In this document: positions 54,301 through 64,000 of the stretch, in pieces | Layout: each line of letters opens with the position of its first letter | How positions within the stretch are numbered: the stretch's first letter is position 1 | Source of the DNA: Nymphaea colorata | Lineage: Eukaryota; Streptophyta; Magnoliopsida; Nymphaeales; Nymphaeaceae | Assembly: GCF_008831285.2 (NCBI RefSeq) | Contig: NC_045148.1 | Coordinates: 13,680,802-13,744,801 of the forward strand | Direction of reading: 5' to 3' | Length of the DNA: 64,000 bases | Translations under genes and position numbers: made by a program | The notes under the pieces: model-generated | The model's input: only the letters and a program-made list of their open reading frames with translations | Told to the model about the DNA's origin: nothing | Databases searched by the model: none

Positions 54301-57300
54301 AACAGAAGCCATTAGTAATGATGAGAATGACATTTTCTCTAGTAACACATTGAGTTTCTGAGAGTTGAAAAAAGATTTAATCAATAAGACTAGGCTATCT
54401 TAAAGCAGATTCATTTGTTGCAGTTGATTAGTTGGCTTGATAAATGCCTGGTCAATTTAGTTTAGCAAATTCATGTGATCAATCGTATGTGGTTGATTCC
54501 CTTTTCAAAATGGGTATATGGTAATGCTCTCAAACAAATAAGTGAACTTCCAATAAGAATACCCAGAACATTTACAGGGAAAAAGATAAGTTCAATAATG
54601 AACTTCAGTAAAAAAATTTAACTCAGATACCAAATCCGTGAGGATGCACCAACCGCCCTTAAAGTGTTTTGATCTTACAACAACATTCTCTCTCAACAAT
54701 ACAAAAAATATAAACAATTATAAATAATCGACTGATGTAATTGTTAAAAAATTGTGATGAACATAAGGAACTTAATGAGCAAATCATACTGGTAGCTAGT
54801 ATATACATACCAACAATCCCATAACACTTTGTCACAAACTTCAGTCCACCCGTTGCCTTATTGCCTTCATTTATTCTCTTCAGGAGATCATAACATTCAT
54901 CCTCTGTGTAGATGGTAGAGTCCTCAAGAATGTTCAACTCGGATGTTTCTGATCGGTCAATCTTTAAAACCCTCCATGATATCCTATTCTTGTCCCTTCC
55001 AATCATATAAAAATTCTGGTGCACAATAAAAATAAAGATAAGATACAGTAAACAAGGATATTAGGATCTTCACTATAATGGAGCATATCAGTAAGTCTTT
55101 CATAATCCTAGCACAAAACTAAATAAATGACCAGTAAGGCAATAATAATAGTATATGTATATGATATCTATGCTCTACATATTTTATCCCTTTGTATCTA
55201 AATAGCAAATGTCTGATATTTTCAAAGTTTCAGACCCTACAATGCGACAAAATTAAAGGGAAGTCCAACCAAGATGGGTGCCACGATTATGCCTTAAAAA
55301 TGCTGTTCATATAGAGGATAGACAAGCCAAAACAACTGGGTTTAACAACTAGCTAAATTAAGCATGAGAAATGGTGCAAGCCAAAATTGGGCTCAAATAG
55401 AGAATTCCTCGTTCTCCTCTATAGGATCTTCCAGTCATAAGCTTCCTGATCTAAACCACAAAATCACCCCAGCTAGATATTAGACTCCAACAGAAAGTAC
55501 AATAGACTGCCCATCTTTCTCCTGAAATATATATTCTCAATTGATCGATTATCCAACAATTTTTCCATTCCACTCTGCAAGCTTTTCCATCAGTGAGTCA
55601 CTTCATGTCAGTGTTCTCCAGTAATCATGTTGCCATGATGCAGAGGCATGGAAGAGTTATTAGATGCAGTCCTTTAAGTGAATTTATTCCTTATTGGGGG
55701 TCTTGAAAGTTCTTGCAGTACATCAGAGGGCATGTAGTTGCAGATATTCTTTCTTAAGTTTTCTACAAGAACTTTTAGAAAATCGACAGTATTCAATCTT
55801 TCAGTTAGTTATAGATTATTCATAAGTAAATCACGTTGGAAACCACAGGCTGTTAATGCTAGTCTTTCTTGAACTTAGCCTTCATAACCATTCACAAGGG
55901 TGAGTATCATGATCTTGCAGGGTTATAAAGGAACTCAGTTAAAACTCAATTTTCTAATGAAGGAGGCTATTTTACAACCTGCAGCTTCAGATTCTCAGGT
56001 TATATATTTAAAAAGGTGATTCTGGACATTGACACTATAAATAGACTAATCTTTGTGAAGAAGCTTAACATCACCAGATTCATTACTTGTGAAATATGAA
56101 ACATTATTCAAGAGCAATAGTACCTCACAAGTCACAGGATGTCATGTTAGAATGTATCTGCTTGCCTCTGCAGTGGGATTTTTCAGCTTCACCTTGTTCA
56201 TTTGTTAATGGGTAGTTTGTTCTTTCCAAACGTTTCCCACATGTAGAAGGTGTCATCCTCACTTTGCAGTTATTTATAACCTTTACTTTCTCCTCCTGTT
56301 TCCAGGCATCAGAAACTGTTTTCAGATATCTAACTGGATAGCTTTGTGGGACAGTCTACCTATGACAGGCAAACTATTGGACCTATATCTCTTTCTAGTC
56401 TGAGGGATAGCAGCCAAAGGTTGACTATCATTCCTTTATAGCATGTAATCACATTCACACGGTTGTTCAAGCTCGGGGTCATCTATGAGGATAAGAGTTG
56501 ACCTCCAGCTTTTAAGTTAGTTGAGTCCATGTTAGTCTAACCTCTCAAATCAACCTAAAAAGCTTGATGCATTTAATAAGTGTGTCCTCTTTGAATATGC
56601 ATATCAGAGGCACACTCAGGAACAAGGTCGGATCAGCAACTCTTAAACCTAGGCATATGCATTGTCACGCAAGCAAACGAAACAAGTTCTCAAAAAGGGA
56701 TTCTTTTGAACAGAAAATAGCTTTTAATCATTCAAAATTTGAACAGAGTTTCTTATACACCTCATCTGAAACTATATCAACTTCCAAACCAAAAGTCATT
56801 GGAAGAATTCCTTGGAGTCTCTATTGTAACTGCTCCCATAATAAGAAGCTGCAACGACTCAGATGATCCAAATTCTAGAGGATCCTATCACCTCCTGAGA
56901 CAAGTTGGCACATTATAAAATTACTTGCCTGTGTAAAAGGTGGACTGTACAGAAATAGAAGCCATGAAAAGAATAAACGACCTTAGACCAATTCTTGATC
57001 TGCTGTTTTTTGGCAAAAAGAAATGCAAGTGATCATTCCCAATAACATGCATGAAGTACAGGTTAAACAACTTACTGAATTAGGTAAATTATTAACAAGC
57101 AAAGATCAACATGGTTTTTCTGAAATTAGAATGACAAGTCGGTGCTTGAAGGCTGTGAGAACCAAATGACTCAAACAAGAGAAATTGTCAGAGAGAGAGA
57201 GAGAGAGAGAGATGATTGCAAAAATCAAGAGGGGAGGTCCAGAAACAAGCAGCAAAAAAGCAAAGGACGTTCATATTATCTGAATCCTAAGTTCCGACCT

Positions 57301-57967
57301 CATATTTGCCGGAAGAAGAATAAGGGCATAGAGAGCTTTCTTGTTCGTAACCTGATTGCGCAAAACCAATCGAATTGCAACAAGAAGTATAACAAGAACC
57401 TATTTACATAAAATTCACGAGAAATTTTTTTTAACAAATTGTGACAGAATTTGAGAAAAATCACATTTATCGATCCAACACAGAAGAACGACCATCACTC
57501 CAAAATTAGCTTCAACGCCAGCAAACCTCGGCTAAAACTAGAAAAAAACTCGAATAAGAAAAAACAAACAGAAAAACAGATCTCGGTCCATAGGAATCGA
57601 TAAATTCTCCGGATAGCGAGAGAGAACTTATCAGATTATCCGAAATCCAACAAAATAGAAGCGAAAACGCATGCACCCAAACCGCATCTAGAAAATACAG
57701 GTAAAAAACAACAGAAATCAAGACAATCCGCAGAATCCAACAGAGCAGAAGAAAAAACGCATGAGTCCGACCGCATCAAATAAGGTACAGTTAAAAAGCA
57801 ACAAAAATCGAAACAAGACCCGGAAAAAAAAAAAGCTGAAGAAACGAAGAGAAGCTTCATCGACTCACCGATCTCGTCTCGTACAATTTAAATTGTTGGA
57901 AGTTGTGATCCGCCGGCTGCTCCGCCTCATCTTCGATCTGTCTGCACTGTTCGTTCTCCGACGTCAT
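45375..57967 (-). CDS. SAC: SAC-domain phosphoinositide phosphatase (plant SAC1-SAC5 / FIG4-like clade), complete, 16 exons, 831 aa
   Basis: Dephosphorylates phosphoinositides; the plant clade is linked to PI(3,5)P2 at vacuolar or endomembrane sites. Exons: 57967-57869, 55015-54811, 53361-53196, 52550-52328, 50640-50564, 50449-50262, 50186-50089, 49918-49785, 49663-49535, 49381-49015, 48461-48340, 48229-48143, 47266-47060, 46905-46735, 45949-45841, 45488-45375 (stop TAG). The total is 2496 nt with continuous phase. N-terminal SAC signatures: [79 protein letters not shown]. The catalytic C-x5-R motif [10 protein letters not shown] has Cys495 and Arg501, followed by [16 protein letters not shown] and [18 protein letters not shown]. 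The C-terminal third is Ser/Asp-rich and ends FGQTLCN. There is no transmembrane segment, unlike ER-type SAC6-8. Intron 7 (50088-49919) has a GC donor. Choice among SAC1-5 is not resolved. Confidence 0.95.
49919..50088 (-). other. SAC: GC-AG intron (intron 7) of the SAC gene
   Basis: Exon 7 ends ...GTGAAG and continues GCAAGT; the next exon begins ACAAATGAG after CTGACAG. Only this junction keeps [13 protein letters not shown] in frame. AAG|GCAAGT is the classic GC-donor consensus. Confidence 0.85.
54217..54234. repeat. (GATA)n tract in SAC intron 2
   Basis: About four and a half GATA units inside the intron between exons 55015-54811 and 53361-53196. Confidence 0.9.
57190..57212. repeat. (GA)n microsatellite in SAC intron 1
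   Basis: A GA run of about 23 nt within the 2.85 kb first intron. Confidence 0.9.
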
Positions 57968-57976
57968 TGAGTTGAT

Positions 57977-57995
57977 CCCGAGCCTCTGGCTCGGG
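57977..57995 (-). promoter_or_regulatory. Perfect GC-rich hairpin just upstream of the SAC start codon
   Basis: On the minus strand CCCGAGCC-AGA-GGCTCGGG forms a perfect 8-bp stem with a 3-nt loop, 9 nt before the ATG at 57967. It lies between the upstream ORF stop and the main start. Confidence 0.5.
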
Positions 57996-58000
57996 AGGAC

Positions 58001-58033
58001 TCAGAGTACCATACAAAAGGAAAGAAGGACCAT
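58001..58033 (-). CDS. Upstream ORF, 10 codons, in the SAC leader
   Basis: ATG at 58033-58031 opens an 11-triplet frame ending TGA at 58003-58001. A second in-frame ATG at 58012-58010 would give a three-residue peptide with the same stop. It lies 33 nt before the main ATG. Function, if any, would be translational control; the peptide sequence itself is unremarkable. Confidence 0.4.
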   Translation of the reverse strand: MVLLSFCMVL

Positions 58034-58377
58034 AAAATTTTGGAGGAGAATGGATCCTTCTCCCCGAAACGAAAAGCAACCAACAAAAGAACTCCTTTCC
58101 CCTTCTTCTCTACTTTCTCGTGTCAAACAATTCTGGAAATACGGCAAACGGAGAAGGATAAGGGAGTTTCTAGGTCAGGTCGCAGCGAACCAGCTTCCAA
58201 CAGAGAAAATTTCCTCTGTAACACTCTTTTCACAAGATCAAAATCGAAAGCACTATTTTTTCCTCTTTTTCTCTGCTTTTCCCTTCAACCTCTACTGGAA
58301 GCTTGTGATCTGTGGAGAAAAAAGGTGCAGTCGGGCACGAGAGAGAGGGAGAAAGAGAGAGAGAGAGAGAGAGAGAC

Positions 58378-58385
58378 ATTTAAAT
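58378..58385 (-). promoter_or_regulatory. SAC: TATA-like motif of the SAC gene
   Basis: ATTTAAAT directly precedes the CT-rich leader tract on the minus strand. Position fits a core promoter but the match is weak. Confidence 0.25.
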
Positions 58386-61300
58386 GAGAGCGCTCACGGT
58401 CATACGACGGCTTCGTGATCGATACGACCGATTGTGAAAGCAACGAACGCCATAGAGAGGAGAGAGAGAGGACGCGTTCACTCTCTCCATCCCCCATTTT
58501 CCTCATTTTCTGTTTTTCTCCTTTATCTATTTGGCATTTCCCTCCCTGATTCTCTCCCTCTCTCCTAAATTAAAAAAAAATATATAAAAAAAAAAGAGTA
58601 CCGCTGTCCGTTCTCGAACGCCCACACAGACATGCGCGGGCGCTCGCATGCGTGCGTGCTCCCTCTTCCCTTTTGACCAAAATGGGCCTCGAATGCCGGT
58701 CAAGGACGAGCGTGGGATCCTGTTTGCAATTACCCAAGAGGGCTCGAGCTTTGCATTTAAGGACGAAAAAGCAGCGTCGATGATGGCCATGGGAAGCGTC
58801 AAGCGAAACCCATTGTTTTGGTTGGGGGAGAGAACGTCATCTCCCTCTGAGCTCAAATCTCCGTCTTACCCTTTGACTCCGTCACTAATATCGGCCAGTT
58901 GTCATAAATGGCAGGCCCTTTACTTTTTACCGTTAATTTGACAAGGGCAGGGAGCCTTTAATTGTTGGATTTCGACCGTTATATCATGCTGACATTGTGT
59001 GTCTATATATATATAACATATCAAGTGAATAATAATTCACCGTTTCCTCTTAAAAGCAATAGAACAAAATGAATTTTGAATAGTGGGAATGAAAGAGAAC
59101 GGCTGCATTTTATTAACAACATTCGAGTACTTTCAATAATTTGATCGACGGAAAAGTACCTTTCCAACGACCGGAAATGACTTTTCTCTATTTGCAAGGT
59201 TTATTAGTAGCTGACGATTTGGAATCGGGTTCTTGGCTCTGCAAACGGAGGTGCGGGTCCGGTTCCCACATGTTCAAAGTGGTGATTTTGGTTTCCACAG
59301 TCTCTTTTTTGTTAAACATAGCTACTAGTGCAACCAATCATGCTTCGGGGAGCTAGAAAGGGATCGAACTTTTTGTGTATCTTATCCAAATCCAAAGGGC
59401 TTACGTTGGATCTGAACTGTACCAGACGACCATGTGATACTAGTAACAAAATGCCGATCTGTTCCGGCCACTTCTTGACGTGCACTGAACCAGATACAAT
59501 CCAATTAAATCAAGCTGATTTAGCAAATCTGAGTCCAATCCCAAGTAAATTCAGATTTAACCTTGATAATAATCCAAATGTAAAAGCAGTGATTTGGTTT
59601 TGCTTTGAACAGTTCCATTCGTTTATACATTTGGTTTTGAAATGATCTATAATGGTGAAGCGGGTTGGCCGAGGCGTCTGCTCGTAGGGAAGATTAGTGA
59701 AAATTGTCCCTTCGGAAGAAACTTCGTCATTCCAATGTCGCCGGTGCGTTCGTTACAGACGACGAGGAGAGTCAAAGTTTCTCCGTCCGAAATTTCAGCG
59801 GAGGATAAATATGGAAACCATTAATACAAAGAACTAAGTACTCAGCGTCGCGGGACTGGCGATGATTCGCACTTTGCCTGAAGAATATCCCGCCGTCCGC
59901 ATGATGGGAAGGCTGGGACAAACGAACAAAATAAAAAGACGGTTTTGTCTTTCCTTAATTTCTGAATTGAAAAATTTTTCCTTGTCCCCGGTGGCACGAA
60001 ATCGTCATTTTGAAAATACTGTAGGGCCTATACAGTAAAAAGAAAAAGAAAGGGATCCCTGCCACTCAGTCGAGGGACCCACACAGCCTAATTAGTATGC
60101 TCTGGTGGCCTGGAGCCACGCATTGTTCCGGGATCCAAGGTCCAGTTTTGATGTTCAACGGCCCCATGACTTTCATCCACAGGGGCACATACTTTCTGAA
60201 TTACTCGTTGAATGATATGAAGATTAAGAATTTCTTTCCGATGGTAGGTCGTGACCAGCGCAGATTTTTATTTTTCTAAAATTGATATTTTTTAAATTTC
60301 TAAAAAGAAAAATCCCAATGAAGAATATTTTGAAAACATATTCAGATGCACCACCGGATATCACCAAAAACTAACATCAGATTATTCAGCAAAGCTACGA
60401 AACGGAAGGGACAAGTAATGTATGACGGAGATCTAAGAAAAGAAACGAGTGCTAGTAAAAATAAAATGATTCGCCAAGCAGGGTACGTTAGAGCCCACGA
60501 AACGCTACAGGCGACCCTGAATACAAGTAGCTACTTGCGGGTGCAAATTAATACAAGAAAATGTGTCAGGAAACGATGCAACAAGGGAAGCAAAAATGGA
60601 AAGTGAAAGGCAAGGCATGGATGAGTGGAAGAAGCAACTAAGAAGCTGGAGAGAAACGATAAGGAAGCTAATATCAAAGCCATACGCCTCACTGAAGAGA
60701 AGCATCCTGTCCACATCTGAAGCTTGATTTCATTTAAAAATGTTCATTTCCGGGGCGAAGAAGAAGTTTCTCGGAACATCTTTCCGAACAACAGCAACAC
60801 AGTCAAACGAATAAATGTATTAGGCCTTAGTGGCAGGTCTGCATCACTCAACCGATGATCAAAGCATGCATTTTTTTTTAGAAAGATTTACAGTTACTAA
60901 GAAATTCAATTGACAACAAATTCCGCGCTGCAAAATTATGAACAGATGCTTTCCACATCAGGAAATCATTAATTCCCAACACATTCCCAGTTGGAAAGCA
61001 ATTAATAGATAGTTCAAAATGGCATAAGAAGCCGGATTTTTTTTATAGGCAGTTACCATTTACACTTGCAAATATGAATGCCTTTTTTTTTTTTTTTTTG
61101 GTAAGTTTGGGTAGATCATGCCAAGACGCATGCCCCGCGCGCTAAATTATTTTGATCTCCTCCAACGTACAAGTCTTCATCTTCAAGCGGAACCAATTAG
61201 CAAAATATAGCAACGAACAGGTTGGTCAATTTGATAGAAATATCATAAAATATTTTGGATGAGGCTTCTACCAGCCAAGATCGCCTTGAAACCAAGTCAG

Positions 61301-61667
61301 AGAGATTCGAGGAAAGCTGTATCTCTTGAGGATCCAGATCGCTGCATTATTGTTAGGGGCGCGGAGTCTGATCCGATTTTCCAGATCTAGTTGAAGATCG
61401 CCCCGATGGTTTTTCGAAGTTAATTTGCCTGCAAAGAAGGAAGGGTGTGATCGTCATCCGATAAGTCAAACCGGCGCGTTCCGGTCAGGTTCCTGGATCT
61501 GGTGGGCGTTTTGGTCTTTGGGGAGCTCGCCTCGCCGGCAAGATTTTGCCGAATCCAGCTGGGACTGGGAAGGTGGATGCGTGGCGTGAGGGGATTGGCT
61601 GGTGTGGGTGACGTGGTTTTAGGTGGCGAACCTTTGGGTGCGCCAATCGCGGGGCACCACGTTGTGA

Positions 61668-61675
61668 TGACGTCA
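61668..61675. promoter_or_regulatory. TGACGTCA (bZIP/CRE-type) palindrome
   Basis: A perfect TGACGTCA lies in a local GC-rich stretch with a nearby CCAAT (61642) and a GTGACG (about 61608). TGACGTCA is a known plant bZIP site. No adjacent gene start is recognised, so a role is speculative. Confidence 0.2.
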
Positions 61676-63710
61676 TCGAGCCAATTATTGAGGGACCCGG
61701 GAAGCATGGGGAGGGTAATCTTGCCATTTCAGAGGCTCTAGAATATCCCCCTGCACTTCTGGAAGTTCCACGAGTCGAGGCCACCGCGCCGTCCTCACCA
61801 GCATTATCATCGTAAAGACGTTACTACCCTCCACGAATGGTCATTATGACGAACGTACATCTGCCCGGGGTAATTCAGGTGGAAAGGGATAAAAGTGGAC
61901 ATTGGGCCACAAAAAATTTTCCATTTTATCCTCCTTTTCCTTTTTCCCGAAAAGATCAGGAAGGTCCAAGTCCAACCGCTGGGAGAAGGTTTTTGAACCA
62001 ATTGGAGCTCGATCCGCGCCTGCCAATCCGGGGATCGTTGAAGAAACTCGTTTCTAAAGAGGTTCAGGTTAATACTTTTCGAATTATATCCGGAATTGAC
62101 CTTTTTGAACTTTACCACTTTGCAATGGAGAACCGAAAAACAAAATTTTCAATGATAATAATCTCAACATTCCCGATATAAAATTCCAATTTTTGCTAAC
62201 AGATTAGACATAACACCGTCGTGCGTGTGGTATGATACTCAAGGCGCGCTTGAATGGAAATGGGATGCCCTCATTGCTAGAATGAACTGAAGGCCAAAGG
62301 CAACAAAGAGAAAAATGAAGATGATATGGAAAAAAAAAAAATGCCACGTGTTTTTAGGGCTTTCAAAATAAATAAAAAAAATTCTTCAATTTTTTGGAAA
62401 AAAACAGATATGTTTTAGTTTAACATTTTGGTATCCTAATTATGGTTCCCAACTTTCTCGTTTTTCATCCAAATGCCAAAAACTCCATAAACCACTCTTC
62501 TTATTTTTTTTATATTTTTGTCTTTGGAAATATTAGCTAACCAAACAGAGCTTTCGAAGTGCATGCATCTTTATCGACATAATCTTGCTGGAATATGCGT
62601 AACCCCAGCATGGTCATAAGATTTTTAAAAAGAAACAGAGAAATTTTAAAATGTCACGCACACAATATTATTTACACGGACGTCCAATAGCTGATTTTAA
62701 AGATTAGTTTAAATATAACCAATCACATGTAACTAGGTAGCTGGAAAATAAAATAACCAGAACCAAGCAATATCCAGCTCGCAGCTCCAGCTCCAGCTCC
62801 ACGGTCTATGAACACACAAGGGGTCCACGCGACCCGCTCCAACCAACATTCGGGGTTTCACTTCGCTGGGTTGGTCGGCGTTGGCAAATGTGCATATATC
62901 CAGGATGGACCGGGACTGGTTACGCACGCTGCTTTAATTCAAGGTCCTCTTCATTTTTCTTTTTCACAACCTCTTTTGGCACATTTGTGTTTTTGTCCTC
63001 GGTTATCTCATACATTTGTCATTAACTCATACTTCTGGGTTAGCATTATCTCACATATTATCATCTTTTCGTACCTCTTCTACTATTTCATACACATTAT
63101 CTTATACCCATGTTTAATGTTATCTCATATCACTTATTGTCTTTATCTCAAACGCTATGAGTACCTACAGATGAGTATTAAAATAAATATACATATTGAT
63201 AGTTAAATAATGCATGTGTATCAATGTAGGGAACTTGGTCTTAACTGCTGAGTGACAAAGAGGACTGTTCGTCGTGTGGCTTTCTAAACTGACACGGAAG
63301 GATAAAAAATTGGGTCTGAAACCCATGTTAGCAGTATCTCTTTTTATCGGGTTTTTATTTTTACCCTTTGAAATTATTTAATTAATTTAAATATTTTAAT
63401 GGTTCTTCAATTTTTTTTAAAAAAATCGAACTTGAATCTATGCCAAACCAAAATTAACCAGGCTTTTTTTATTGGATTTTAGCGTAATTGAAGTAGAAAA
63501 GAACGTTTTGGATTTGGAGAATCAAGCAGCACATGGTTCGGGGAAGGCCATCGGGCAATTGAGAGGTGCATGGCCGCTTGTGCGGCACGTGGACCCGGCA
63601 TGTTTCATGCAAGACGAGTTGTTTTAAGCAGGAAGCATAGGCAGTCATTTTCATTCTCTAAATGGCCTCTGTTTCTTTACGGAACGAATGACTCAGCGCC
63701 TTCCTTCCCT

Positions 63711-63740
63711 GGAAGGGAAGGGAAGGGAAGGGAAGGGAAG
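63711..63740. repeat. (GGAAG)6 pentamer array
   Basis: Six perfect GGAAG units, preceded by CTTCCTTCCCT so that the border is locally palindromic. Confidence 0.95.
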
Positions 63741-64000
63741 CATAAAGTGCCTCCTCAATTGACTGTCACGATCCGATACGAAACAGCTTGGCCCAAATGA
63801 ATTCCAATGCGTTTTCTTCTTCAATCCACAATTTCTTTCTCTGTGGCGAACCCGAAAGAGCTACATGATTGAGGCGATGCTTATCCTTTTATATGCGCAG
63901 ATGGATCACGAGGCAAGCCTTTTTTTTATTTAAGAACCCTTCGCTATTGCTTCTTCCCGTGGGGAGATAACAGATATATAAATTGGAAGGAAAGATGCAA

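Larger units (their letters stand above)
57968..58376 (-). other. SAC: SAC gene 5' leader (estimated extent)
   Basis: CT-rich minus-strand sequence starts with a (CT)n tract (58376-58355) beside a TATA-like ATTTAAAT at 58378-58385. Apart from two in-frame ATGs at 58033 and 58012, no other ATG occurs between 58376 and the start codon. The leader end is inferred. Confidence 0.4.
58386..64000. other. Intergenic region upstream of the SAC gene to the window end
   Basis: No supported gene. It holds the SAC promoter at the left, a GC-richer stretch at 61.42-61.74 kb with a TGACGTCA palindrome, a GGAAG pentamer array (63711-63740), and a TATATAAAT motif near 63975 that could belong to a plus-strand gene beyond the edge. 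Confidence 0.55.

Noticed and set aside
61420-61784. Minus-strand ORFs rich in Pro, Ser and Arg
   Set aside because: Several frames are open only because the stretch is GC-rich. No conserved domain is recognisable.

Overview
The window is nuclear DNA of a flowering plant. The evidence is four housekeeping-type genes cut into many small exons by AT-rich GT-AG introns, a plant-type sucrose synthase, abundant GA/CT microsatellites, and remnants of plant LTR retrotransposons. Nothing in the sequence fixes the species. There is no bacterial, organellar or viral gene content and no CRISPR array.

Layout: all four recognisable genes lie on the minus strand. (1) 1090-7423: the 5' part of a SLOW WALKER2 / Noc1 / CEBPZ-type ribosome-biogenesis factor. 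Seven exons are resolved and the 3' half lies beyond the left edge. (2) 12224-18713: a complete 15-coding-exon sucrose synthase of 806 aa, with a probable non-coding first exon near 21.5-21.7 kb and a 2.8 kb leader intron. (3) 34404-37345: a complete 8-exon UMP-CMP kinase of 232 aa, with a probable non-coding first exon near 39.56-39.7 kb. (4) 45375-57967: a complete 16-exon SAC-domain phosphoinositide phosphatase of 831 aa. I joined exons by hand from splice sites, reading phase and family conservation; every junction listed keeps frame.

Between genes: 7.4-12.2 kb, 21.7-34.4 kb, 39.7-45.4 kb and 58.4-64 kb hold no coding region I can support. They contain microsatellites, tandem duplications, a fold-back element near 43.75-44.02 kb, a probable decayed Copia retrotransposon near 9.65-10.3 kb and a 107-109 bp triple tandem repeat near 44.66-44.98 kb. 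Introns also carry repeats: a 3 x 34 bp array in the SWA2-like gene, a roughly 130 bp triplication and a direct-plus-inverted fold-back in the sucrose synthase introns, and a 95 bp LTR with an initiator-Met-tRNA primer-binding site in the UMP-CMP kinase leader intron.

The genes do not form a pathway. They serve ribosome assembly, sucrose cleavage to UDP-glucose, UMP/CMP phosphorylation and phosphoinositide turnover. Sucrose synthase and UMP-CMP kinase both touch the uridine-nucleotide pool, but I see no reason to read their proximity as functional. I found no convincing new biological system. The best leads are cis-regulatory: an upstream ORF plus perfect GC-rich hairpin just before the SAC start codon, the fold-back in the sucrose synthase leader intron, a GC-AG intron in the SAC gene, and the miniature LTR fragment.
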